Part shown: piece by piece, positions 16,673 to 24,427 of the stretch
How the letters are laid out: every line of letters starts with the position of its first letter
How positions within the stretch are numbered: the stretch's first letter is position 1
NCBI GenBank assembly: GCA_034437555.1
Contig: DAOTTQ010000064.1
Coordinates: forward strand, 1-64,000
Length of the DNA stretch: 64,000 bases
Direction: 5' to 3'
Source of the DNA: JANWYT01 sp034437555
GTDB lineage: Bacteria; Chloroflexota; Anaerolineae; Aggregatilineales; Phototrophicaceae
The notes under the pieces: generated by a model
Database searches by the model: none
What the model was told of the DNA's origin: nothing
Seen by the model: the letters and a program-made list of their open reading frames with translations, nothing else
Made by a program: the position numbers and the translations under genes

Positions 16673-19243
16673 CTAGCGCACGCCCACTTCTAAGCTCATT
16701 CCTGCGCCAAAATTCTCTACTTGCAAGTTTACGATGCCACTTTCTGGCACACCAAAACTAAGCGTCATTGTGCCTGCCATGCCGTAAGAAGTGCTATACT
16801 GCATCAGTGTTTCACCGTCTTGTGAGGCAATCACAGATAATGAGGACACACTACCACTCTTTACAGTCAGTGTAATTTCCACAATTTGCCCTGCTTCGGC
16901 TTCTAGCACCAGCACATCGCTGTTTTGCTTACCACTAAGTAACAGCGTGCGCGGTTGTTCTAGGGTATTGGGTTCACCGCGTTGGATATTAAGCGTCAGG
17001 TTGCCATCGCCAGAACCACTAAGGGCGCGTAACACCACCAAATAATCGGCGGTTTCTGTGGCAACAAAGCGCACAATTTCGGGGTGATAGCCACTACCAC
17101 CGTCATCGTCAAACACCAGTTCTGTGCCAGTAAAATCATAGATGGCGAGGGTGCTATCTACTGCCGCATCGCCCGTTACTTCAATGCCAAAGACATCACC
17201 CACCGTTGCCGATAGTGTGAAGTAGTGGACATTTTGGGTGGACATCATGCTTATGCTGGTGGGTGTGTCATACGCAATACGGCTGGTTACAACCCGTGAG
17301 AATGTAAATGTAAAATCACCTGTGAGGTCTTCGCTGTAGTCATAGGCGTTTTCGTAGCTGGTCGCCACCACGCTATAGCTTCCGCTATAGGGCAACACAA
17401 ACACACTTAAGAGCGCATCTAGGCTTTCGCCGTCGTCATCCGAGAAAATGAGTTCGTTGCCGTCTTGGTCTAGGAGTGACAAGTAAGCATCAAAATCATT
17501 GGATTTTAACGATATGCTCACTACTTCACCCTCTTTGCCTGTAAATTCATAGAGGTATTCGGGCGATTCTAGCGTTAGCTCGCCTGTAATCACTTCGTTA
17601 ATGCCATCCGAAGCGGTTACGATGGTGGGAACAGGCGTTGCAGTTACAGGCGCGGGGGTGGGTTGTACGGTGGTTGTGCCATCCGTCACAGCAAACACAC
17701 CTTGCCCAACGCTACGTCCGCCGACCAGAGCGCGAACGGTGTAATCGCCTGTGCCGTCGGTTTCGTCTGTTACCAAGATGAGAACGGCGTTGCCATCGGC
17801 ATCAGCGTTCTTTTCGGAGGTAAAAATAACGCTATCTGCAAACACCACTTCAAACGTCACCGCTTGGTTAGGTTCTAAACCACTGGCGGTTACATTGTGT
17901 GTCATACCGCGCGAGCCTTCGCTTGGGGTAATGCTAACGACAGGCACACGCGCCTCTAGCACGCTAAACCCAGCTTCACTCACCACTTGTCCATCCAACA
18001 CAATTTGGGCGGTGTATGCACCAAGTGGGTCGCCTGTTTCTGTACGGAAGGTGATAGAAACCGCGCCACCGCCATTGGTTTGCACGTCAAAGGTCTTAAA
18101 GGCATTACCATTTGCCAAGATATTTACCGTTACCGCCATATTGGCTGGCAAACGATTGGCACTGACGGTTACAGTACGCCCAAGCGCACCATCAGGAGGA
18201 TTGACCACCACACTTACGCCAGAGGGGTCAAACACATTTGCGCCAATGGTAATGCTGGCACGCGCCACTTCAGAGCCGCTTTCGATGGCAATTAGGGTGT
18301 ATGTGCCTTCGGCAATATCCGCATCAGAGGTGTATGCAGTAGTGGCATCACCGTCTACATTGGTTCTGACAGTGGCTTCGTACAAGGCTGTTTGGGTGAT
18401 GGCGTCTACGAGACTTAGCTCAACATCACGGAAGGGACGCGCCCCCGTTACGCTAATTTCAAACGCTGTGCCTGCCACGCCTCCCATGGGCGAAACGCTC
18501 ACTTCGGCATTAAGGTCTACGCCTTCAACGCTAAAGGTGGTTTGGACAATAGTTTGGCGTTGGGCATTTTCGACGCGCACATCATACACACCAGGCAAGT
18601 TGTTGGCGGTGGTAAACAGTTCTACGGTTAAAGAACCGTTGTCGCCTGCTACCCATTGGCGGTCATATTCGGTTACGCCGTCCGCCTGGAACACCACCAC
18701 CACATACACCACTTCAACGGGGTTTAGCCCACTGATGAGGATGTTAAAAGTACTGCGGGGTTGCGCGCTATTAGGAATCACGCGCACATCCGCAGTACGA
18801 CCACCCGTTACGGGCGGGGCAACTGTAGGCGCAGGCGGAAGGGGTGTACTGGGTACGGGTGTGCTTTGTGGAAGCGGTGTACTAGGCACGGGTGTCGCAC
18901 TGTCTTCGATAAGGCTGAAGGGTGCTTCAACCACAAGCGAATTGCCAGAGCGCAATTGCACACGATACTCGCCCAGTGCATCAGACGCATCGCTGCGAAG
19001 CCCAAACGTTAGCACGCCATTGGCATCGCTAGAACGGTCGGTGCTGTAGACTACCGCATTGCTAGGTACATACAATACATCAAGACGATAGGAAGTGCCG
19101 GGCTGTAAACCCGTTGCTTCAATGTTTAATGACTGATTGCGAGCAATGCTATTAGGGGTAATGGTCATGGCGGGGCTTTGTGCCAGCACCGTCGATGCCA
19201 CTGTCATTAGCAAGCCCACGATTAAAAATCCTATTCGGCGCAT
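16673..19243 (-). CDS. Large secreted Ig-like/PPC-domain repeat protein
   Basis: An 856-residue exported protein with the signal peptide MRRIGFLIVGLLMTVASTVL followed by AQS. Residues about 24-530 are five or so related beta-sandwich repeats of 90-100 residues, each opening with a VSP/ITP/VNP..G..G.. strand. After the first repeat a Pro/Thr-rich linker (TPVPSTPLP repeated) appears. Around residues 545-660 lies a bacterial pre-peptidase C-terminal (PPC)-type domain, with YLYEFTGKEGEVVSISLKS, LSLLDQDGNELIFSDDDGE and GSYSVVATSY, and a second PPC-like unit follows. No catalytic domain or anchor is visible. It is probably an extracellular matrix or surface-layer-associated protein. Confidence 0.8.
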   Translation of the reverse strand: MRRIGFLIVGLLMTVASTVLAQSPAMTITPNSIARNQSLNIEATGLQPGTSYRLDVLYVPSNAVVYSTDRSSDANGVLTFGLRSDASDALGEYRVQLRSGNSLVVEAPFSLIEDSATPVPSTPLPQSTPVPSTPLPPAPTVAPPVTGGRTADVRVIPNSAQPRSTFNILISGLNPVEVVYVVVVFQADGVTEYDRQWVAGDNGSLTVELFTTANNLPGVYDVRVENAQRQTIVQTTFSVEGVDLNAEVSVSPMGGVAGTAFEISVTGARPFRDVELSLVDAITQTALYEATVRTNVDGDATTAYTSDADIAEGTYTLIAIESGSEVARASITIGANVFDPSGVSVVVNPPDGALGRTVTVSANRLPANMAVTVNILANGNAFKTFDVQTNGGGAVSITFRTETGDPLGAYTAQIVLDGQVVSEAGFSVLEARVPVVSITPSEGSRGMTHNVTASGLEPNQAVTFEVVFADSVIFTSEKNADADGNAVLILVTDETDGTGDYTVRALVGGRSVGQGVFAVTDGTTTVQPTPAPVTATPVPTIVTASDGINEVITGELTLESPEYLYEFTGKEGEVVSISLKSNDFDAYLSLLDQDGNELIFSDDDGESLDALLSVFVLPYSGSYSVVATSYENAYDYSEDLTGDFTFTFSRVVTSRIAYDTPTSISMMSTQNVHYFTLSATVGDVFGIEVTGDAAVDSTLAIYDFTGTELVFDDDGGSGYHPEIVRFVATETADYLVVLRALSGSGDGNLTLNIQRGEPNTLEQPRTLLLSGKQNSDVLVLEAEAGQIVEITLTVKSGSVSSLSVIASQDGETLMQYSTSYGMAGTMTLSFGVPESGIVNLQVENFGAGMSLEVGVR

Positions 19244-19335
19244 TCTTTTATCCTAACGTTTCTCATTTGGCTAGTTCATGGTTTCATTTTAGCCTAGTTT
19301 ATGCGTTTACGGTTTAAGTGTTTAATGACATTTTC

Positions 19336-20886
19336 TCATTCATTCCATGCCCCTATGCTAGATGTTGTCCGTTCAGCATCCCCAAAAGCGGTAATGACCT
19401 CATTCGGCATGTTCCACTCTGGCACTAATGCCAAACTTTCTGGGGCAAACGCGGGCAAAGGTTGGCGAGCGCGGTGGGCTACATTGGGCAAAATCACTTC
19501 GCTCCCATCACGTTCTGTCAGGCGTGGCTCTAGCGTGTTAATGTCGTTATCGCGCACCAATTGCAAGGCGTTACAAGTGGGGTTGGCGTTACCACAGCCA
19601 TCATCATCCTCTACGCCCAATGCAAAGCCCTCACCGCCGTTCCAAATGACATTGTTCACAATCAGCAGTTCCTCATCTCCATTCGCCACCGCGATATTGC
19701 TTTCGGGTGGGTTTTGGAACGCCCCAAAAATTTCAAAGTGCTGGTATTCACTACGATAAGGTGCGGGGTTATAAATGAGGTTGTTGGCAATAATCACATG
19801 CCGATTAGGGATGCGAACTTGGTTTGTGCCGTCATCCACAATCGTTGTTCCCCATCCGCCCTCATCCAAGAAGGTTTGGCAGGCTTCGCGCCCATCGTCA
19901 CCCTCTTGCCCGTCACAGCTTCGCAAGCCATAGACCACTTCTATCAGATGGCTACGAGACCCCACACGCCACGCGGTATTGTGGGCAATGAGTATTTTCC
20001 AGCCCCCTTGCACGCCCCACGCCGCCCCTTGTGTATCATGAACGATGTTGTTGGTGAAGTGCAAGTTATACGCTTCGTATTGAAGCCACGGCGACACCAT
20101 AAACTGAAAGCCTGTGCCTTGCCCGGCAGTAAAGCCCCCTGTGCCACAGTTAAAAAATTCGTTGCCGTCTACAATCAACTGTGCCGAACCGCCTTTGGCA
20201 TAAAAGCACCAATCGCCACTATCACTAACGACGTTGCGCCTAAAATGCCCATATTGCACCGCCACGTAGTCTACGGCGTTGTCCCACGCGCCGCTAATGG
20301 TGCTATCTTCCACATAAATATATTGTGACTGATTTACCTTAAGGGTTTCTTGCGCGTTATACGTTTCGGGGTCATCACCGCGCAAAGTGACGCGCCGTAG
20401 CAAAAGATGGGTGCATTTTTCACAATGAAACGCATCTGTGCCAGTGATGATATTAACGCCTATCCAGTAAAAATGGTGTGTATCGTAGATATTGATGTTA
20501 GTCGTAATCGTAACGGCATCATTGTTATACGCTTCTATGATGATGGGCGCATCGGGCGTGCCATAGCGTGATTCCCAATAATGGGGTACATCGCCTTCGG
20601 GGTAAACGCCCGCCATCAGCCAAATGTGATAGCCCTTTTGCAGGGTTTCACCCATCGGAATTTGTTGCCATGCCTGCCTAAGCGTTTGGAGTGCGCGGGT
20701 AGGGGATGAGCCATCGTTGGCATCATTGCCGTTTTGGGGGTCTATATAGAGGGGAACGAGGTCGGGTGAACCCATGTCATACGCCAGCACTTGATGAGGA
20801 GGAAGCGATGGAGGAAAAGTGTCTTGTGCCATCGCACCCATCGTAAACGTTGCCAATATGCCACACAAAACAAGGGGCATCCGCAT
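19336..20886 (-). CDS. Secreted right-handed beta-helix protein (pectate-lyase-like/DUF1565 fold)
   Basis: The 516-residue product carries a signal peptide (MRMPLVLCGILATFTMGAMA). The mature part starts with the YIDPQNGNDANDGSSPTRAL block that opens many parallel beta-helix proteins (DUF1565-like). Short repeated coils follow with Asn ladders such as HFTNNIVHDTQG, LIAHNTAWRVG, VIIANNLIYNPAPY and LIVNNVIWNGG. These folds bind or cleave polysaccharides. No confirmed catalytic triad is visible, so I do not assign an activity. It is downstream of tsaD on the same strand with a gap of about 65 bases. Confidence 0.8.
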   Translation of the reverse strand: MRMPLVLCGILATFTMGAMAQDTFPPSLPPHQVLAYDMGSPDLVPLYIDPQNGNDANDGSSPTRALQTLRQAWQQIPMGETLQKGYHIWLMAGVYPEGDVPHYWESRYGTPDAPIIIEAYNNDAVTITTNINIYDTHHFYWIGVNIITGTDAFHCEKCTHLLLRRVTLRGDDPETYNAQETLKVNQSQYIYVEDSTISGAWDNAVDYVAVQYGHFRRNVVSDSGDWCFYAKGGSAQLIVDGNEFFNCGTGGFTAGQGTGFQFMVSPWLQYEAYNLHFTNNIVHDTQGAAWGVQGGWKILIAHNTAWRVGSRSHLIEVVYGLRSCDGQEGDDGREACQTFLDEGGWGTTIVDDGTNQVRIPNRHVIIANNLIYNPAPYRSEYQHFEIFGAFQNPPESNIAVANGDEELLIVNNVIWNGGEGFALGVEDDDGCGNANPTCNALQLVRDNDINTLEPRLTERDGSEVILPNVAHRARQPLPAFAPESLALVPEWNMPNEVITAFGDAERTTSSIGAWNE

Positions 20887-20951
20887 CTTCTTTTGCCTTT
20901 TGGAGAGGGAATAAGATTATTCCCCCCATTATATCCTAAAAAGCAACAAGG

Positions 20952-21992
20952 CTAAGTAATGCTATAGGTTTCGTTGTTTAAGTACCAGCTGGGCAGGGCT
21001 TCCATATTGTTAGGGCTACGCAAGCCCGTTTGATAGCGATAGTAACCCGCACAGGCAATCATGGCAGCATTATCGGTACATAGCTCTATCGGAGGATAGC
21101 GCACCCCTAATGAGGTTTGCTGGTGCATCTTAGAGCGCAAAAGCTGATTGGCACTTACACCCCCCACAATAAAAATTTCACTTGCGCCAAACGCTTTGGC
21201 GGCGCGTGCCGTCTTTTCTACTAAAATATCGGCTACGGCAAGCTGAAAACTGGCAGCTACGTCGTTTACGCTGATATTGTGGCGCAGTTGGGCGCGTTTT
21301 TCACCCACCGTCGCGGGAACGCTGACTTCACGCATGACCGCAGTTTTTAGCCCACTAAAGCTAAAGTCATAGCTATTATCACGCTTTGCACGCGGAAAAT
21401 TAAACGCCAACGGGTTGCCCTTTTGGGCAGCACGCTCAATGTTGGGTCCTCCAGGAAAAGGCAATGCCAGCAAACGCCCCACTTTGTCAAAGGCTTCGCC
21501 CGCAGCGTCATCGCTAGTGCGCCCCAAACTTTCAAACTCGCCATGACCGTGCATAAGCAAAAGTTCGGTATGCCCGCCACTGACAATCAAAATCAGCACG
21601 GGGAACACCACAGGGCGAAACGGCTGGGTTAGCCACAACGAATACACATGCCCCTCAAGATGGTTGATACCCAGCAAGGGCTTATTTGCCATCAACGATA
21701 GCCCTTTAGCGTAGTTAATGCCCACCAAGAGCGAGCCAATTAAGCCGGGTCCGCGTGTGACGGCAATCGCGTCAATATCATCAATCGTCATCGAAGCCTC
21801 GCGGAGGGCTTGGTCTACGACAGGCGCAATGGCTTCAACGTGCGCCCGTGAGGCAAGCTCGGGAAAAACGCCCCCGTGTTCGGCGTGAAGGGCAATTTGG
21901 CTGGCAATCACACTGCTTAAAAGGGTTTTGCCATCCTGTACAACGGCGGCGGCGGTTTCATCACAAGAGGTTTCTATGCCTAAAATATTCAT
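20952..21992 (-). CDS. tsaD: tRNA N6-adenosine threonylcarbamoyltransferase
   Basis: TsaD transfers the threonylcarbamoyl group to A37 of tRNAs reading ANN codons, working with TsaB and TsaE. The 346-residue protein begins MNILGIETSCDETAAAVVQD, contains the metal-binding HVEAIAPVVDQ with the H-x3-H motif (SRAHVEAIA preceded by HAEHGGVFPELASRAH), and has the ASKH-fold blocks VTRGPGLIGSLLVG and LIVSGGHTELLLM, plus GGVSANQLLR. A longer frame starts at 22085, but the ATG at 21992 has an AGGA site and gives the canonical N-terminus. No other t6A gene is in the window. Confidence 0.97.
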   Translation of the reverse strand: MNILGIETSCDETAAAVVQDGKTLLSSVIASQIALHAEHGGVFPELASRAHVEAIAPVVDQALREASMTIDDIDAIAVTRGPGLIGSLLVGINYAKGLSLMANKPLLGINHLEGHVYSLWLTQPFRPVVFPVLILIVSGGHTELLLMHGHGEFESLGRTSDDAAGEAFDKVGRLLALPFPGGPNIERAAQKGNPLAFNFPRAKRDNSYDFSFSGLKTAVMREVSVPATVGEKRAQLRHNISVNDVAASFQLAVADILVEKTARAAKAFGASEIFIVGGVSANQLLRSKMHQQTSLGVRYPPIELCTDNAAMIACAGYYRYQTGLRSPNNMEALPSWYLNNETYSIT

Positions 21993-22215
21993 GGGTTGTC
22001 CTGAGTGGGTTCTCACTGATTTTTTGCATGCTAATTTTGCAGGAAGGAGTGAGTGCATTTTACCCCTTTTTAACGGGTGGGGCAATTACGGCGTTGGTAA
22101 GATGCGCGACGTAGGGCAGGCGTAGCACAAAAGGCGTGCTTAGGGCGCATTATGCTCTATAATAATGAGTATAGTAAAGGATTCATGGCGCACCGACGTA
22201 TAGGACAAATAAGCA

Positions 22216-24069
22216 ATGGACAAATGGCGTTTTGTGGTACTCATCATGGGGATTCTTTTGGGCGCGTGTCGTGGCATTGTACCCGCCCCTACGCCAACCG
22301 TTGCGCCCACCAACACCCCAAACCCCACCAGTGTGAGCGATTTGCCTTCGCCCACGCCCATTGTGCGTCTAACGTCTACGCCAAGCATCACGCCTTCACC
22401 TAGCGTAACGCCATCGCCCACACGCACCCCAACAAATACCAACACGCCACAACCCAGCGTCTCACCTACGCTGACAGAAACCCCAAGCAACACACCATCG
22501 CCGACAGCGACAGCCTCCGCGACACGCACGCAAACACCCACCATTACCAATACAGCGTTGCCACCATCCCCCACACGGTTTATCACCAGCACGCCGACGA
22601 TAACGGCATCGCCAACGAATACGAGTACCGCAACCCTTACGCCGTTGCCCACGATTACACCCACGCTTACGCCCACCCCAACGGCAACATTTACACCTAG
22701 CCAAACCTTCACCCCAAGCCCGACCTTTACAGCAACCATAGACGCAACGCGCATCTATGAGCTATTGCTTACGCGCCAATCCCTACAAACGCCCACCTTG
22801 CCCCCCACATGGACACCCTTCCCAAGACCTACAGAAACGGTGACGCTAACCGTTATTCCAACCCTCATCACACTAGATGCACCCGCCACTTTTGTGGCAA
22901 GCGTTACCGCGATTCCTAGCACGCCCCAAATTGCGCCCGCCAGCATTACGCCCTTGCCCACCTTTACAGCCTTACCGCCGAGTACCAGCACGCCTGTTTT
23001 CCCACCGACACCTGCGCCCCCACCCATTGCCTTTAGTGCCGCCAATGTACAGGCATTACGCTTTAACTTTGCGCCCGGCGCGTTCTTTGCCCCTGATTTA
23101 GGGCGCACCATAGACGGCGGGGTCTCGCTTTATAGCCCCAACCCCGTGTTTAGCAATAGCTACGCACGCACTGATGGCGCAGGCTTGCTGTACATTGCGC
23201 CCCCTAATAGCGGAGAGGTGTTTATGGATGACCCGCCCCTATTCCGTGGCGAGGTCTACGGAAGTGCAGGCGAAAACAAGAACTTTATTAGTGAGATTGC
23301 TTGGGCGTATGACGGGCAAACGGTGGGCTTTATCGTGTCGCCCCCGTCAGGGCAAGATGCTATTGCCAGTGGGGTGTGGTTTTGGTCACCTGCGCCCAAC
23401 CCCAACGATGGCATCCGTTCTTATCAGCTTGTCGCCGATTGTCGGCGTGATGGCGAGGGGTCTTGCTTCCTTGCCAACAATAAAACCACCCTATACTATG
23501 AAACCATCGGCATAGAGTGGGCAAGGCACAACGCCTCTTTTGCGCTTGTCACGTTTAATATCCCCGACCGATTTTACGATTCGCAGGGCATTAACCAACA
23601 TGGCATTGCGGTGGTGGCAGCCGTTCCTAACCGTGACTACTACAAAGAAGCCCCCGGCATTTGGTTTTACTACAGTGGCACATGGACAGCAGACGGGCGT
23701 ATTTTGGTCAGTGGTCACGCCCCCGATGGGCGCATCATCATTGCGTATGTGACCCCCAACGGCATCCGTCCACACCCCCTAGAAAATGAGCAAGTGGTGT
23801 TTAATGCAGGCGAGGCAGGCTATTGGGTGCAACATGCGGCGGTGCGAAGTGATGGGGCAATTGTCACGTTAGCACGTCCTATAAATTCACGGGGGGCAGT
23901 GCAATTGATGCTGTTAAGCAATAACACGCTTACGCCCATTGGTGGCTTGCTGGGCAATAACGCCCCCCAACGGGTAGAATGGGCAAATAACCGCAATAGC
24001 ATTGTGGTACAAGTGGACGGCGTGCAATACATTGTCAATGCCTTCAATGGCGGTGTGAGTGTGCCTTAA
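22216..24069 (+). CDS. Lipoprotein with long Thr/Pro-rich stalk and C-terminal beta-propeller-like domain
   Basis: A 617-residue exported protein. The first 20 residues form a lipoprotein signal (VVLIMGILLGAC, lipobox LGAC). Residues about 22-265 are low complexity and built from TPTP, TPSNTP and similar units, an extended stalk. The C-terminal 350 residues hold repeats such as FISEIAWAYDGQTVGFIVS, HNASFALVTFN, GTWTADGRILVSGHAPDGR and HAAVRSDGAIVTLARP, a W-x-D-G pattern of beta-propeller blades. It is probably displayed on the cell surface. Function unknown. It is divergent from tsaD and ends in a clear terminator. Low-complexity coding makes long spurious antisense frames. Confidence 0.8.
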   Translation: MDKWRFVVLIMGILLGACRGIVPAPTPTVAPTNTPNPTSVSDLPSPTPIVRLTSTPSITPSPSVTPSPTRTPTNTNTPQPSVSPTLTETPSNTPSPTATASATRTQTPTITNTALPPSPTRFITSTPTITASPTNTSTATLTPLPTITPTLTPTPTATFTPSQTFTPSPTFTATIDATRIYELLLTRQSLQTPTLPPTWTPFPRPTETVTLTVIPTLITLDAPATFVASVTAIPSTPQIAPASITPLPTFTALPPSTSTPVFPPTPAPPPIAFSAANVQALRFNFAPGAFFAPDLGRTIDGGVSLYSPNPVFSNSYARTDGAGLLYIAPPNSGEVFMDDPPLFRGEVYGSAGENKNFISEIAWAYDGQTVGFIVSPPSGQDAIASGVWFWSPAPNPNDGIRSYQLVADCRRDGEGSCFLANNKTTLYYETIGIEWARHNASFALVTFNIPDRFYDSQGINQHGIAVVAAVPNRDYYKEAPGIWFYYSGTWTADGRILVSGHAPDGRIIIAYVTPNGIRPHPLENEQVVFNAGEAGYWVQHAAVRSDGAIVTLARPINSRGAVQLMLLSNNTLTPIGGLLGNNAPQRVEWANNRNSIVVQVDGVQYIVNAFNGGVSVP

Positions 24070-24088
24070 CCACGCCAATTGCTTTAGC

Positions 24089-24124
24089 AAAAAACCGCTA
24101 TCCGTATGGGGTGGCGGTTTTTTT
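24089..24124 (+). terminator. Intrinsic terminator of the stalked lipoprotein gene
   Basis: AAAAAACCGC pairs with GCGGTTTTTT across a 15-base loop, followed by more T residues. It lies 20 bases past the stop codon. Confidence 0.88.
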
Positions 24125-24195
24125 GTTGGGTGGAAGGGTTGCATTTTGAGGAAACCAGCAACCGACAGAGGGATGCGCCCTCGCTTTAGGGAGTG

Positions 24196-24224
24196 TTGCA
24201 ATCACTTCTAAAGGGCGTTATAAT
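24196..24224 (+). promoter_or_regulatory. Promoter for the metG leader
   Basis: TTGCAA (24196-24201) and a perfect TATAAT (24219-24224) are 17 bases apart. The predicted start at about 24230-24232 coincides with an ATG at 24232, so the leader peptide would be translated from a leaderless transcript. The untranslated leader before metG is then about 195 bases. Confidence 0.75.
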
Positions 24225-24231
24225 AATGGAC

Positions 24232-24315
24232 ATGGAAAATAAACGCGCACATACAAGCATGATGTCAATGCCCATGTCACATAATAGAGACAGATGGCGG
24301 TGTTTGCGCGTCTAA
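24232..24315 (+). CDS. Met-rich leader peptide of a putative metG attenuator
   Basis: A 27-codon frame (29 if the ATG at 24226 were used) lies directly after the promoter and ends in TAA at 24313-24315. Codons at 24259-24276 read M M S M P M, four Met in six codons, followed by about twelve codons to the stop. No Shine-Dalgarno is visible, but the ATG falls at the predicted transcription start. Frame position fits attenuation: the Met codons lie between RNA segments 1 and 2, and the stop lies just past segment 2. I infer a regulatory peptide whose translation senses charged tRNA-Met; the peptide itself need have no function. Confidence 0.65.
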   Translation: MENKRAHTSMMSMPMSHNRDRWRCLRV

Positions 24316-24373
24316 TGCAACCCTGTAGCAAATACGAAAAACCGCCTCCTCAGTGTATGGGCGGTTTTTTTTT
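24243..24373 (+). promoter_or_regulatory. metG: Attenuator: three competing RNA pairings upstream of metG
   Basis: Segment 1 (24243-24249, ACGCGCA) is exactly complementary to 24305-24311 (TGCGCGT) in segment 2. Segment 2 (24296-24305, GGCGGTGTTT) pairs with segment 3 (24337-24346, AAAAACCGCC) with one mismatch. Segment 3 pairs perfectly over 10 bases with segment 4 (24360-24369, GGCGGTTTTT), which runs into nine T residues: an intrinsic terminator. A ribosome held on the Met codons would cover segment 1 and leave 2 free to pair with 3, which stops the 3:4 terminator. A ribosome reaching the TAA would mask segment 2 and allow termination. Confidence 0.7.
24337..24373 (+). terminator. Conditional (attenuator) terminator before metG
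   Basis: A perfect 10-bp stem AAAAACCGCC / GGCGGTTTTT with a 13-base loop is followed by T residues to 24373. It lies 54 bases before the metG ATG and inside the same transcript as the promoter, so it must be read through for metG expression. Confidence 0.85.
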
Positions 24374-24427
24374 GGCAATGTTTCGGCTTAACAGTTTCAG
24401 TTCACTTTTTTTGATGGAGGCGCAAGC

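Noticed and set aside
17751..19049. 432-codon plus-strand open frame opposite the Ig/PPC repeat gene
   Set aside because: It lies wholly antisense to a gene with a signal peptide and recognisable domains, and its own product is compositionally random (Ser/Thr/Val-rich) with no motif.
22140..22754. 204-codon minus-strand frame rich in Val and Gly
   Set aside because: It is the antisense image of the Thr/Pro-rich stalk codons of the lipoprotein gene; low-complexity coding makes long empty frames.
24231..24427. T-box riboswitch before metG
   Set aside because: No T-box consensus (AGGGTGG-like) or stem I specifier structure was seen; the segments instead fit leader-peptide attenuation.
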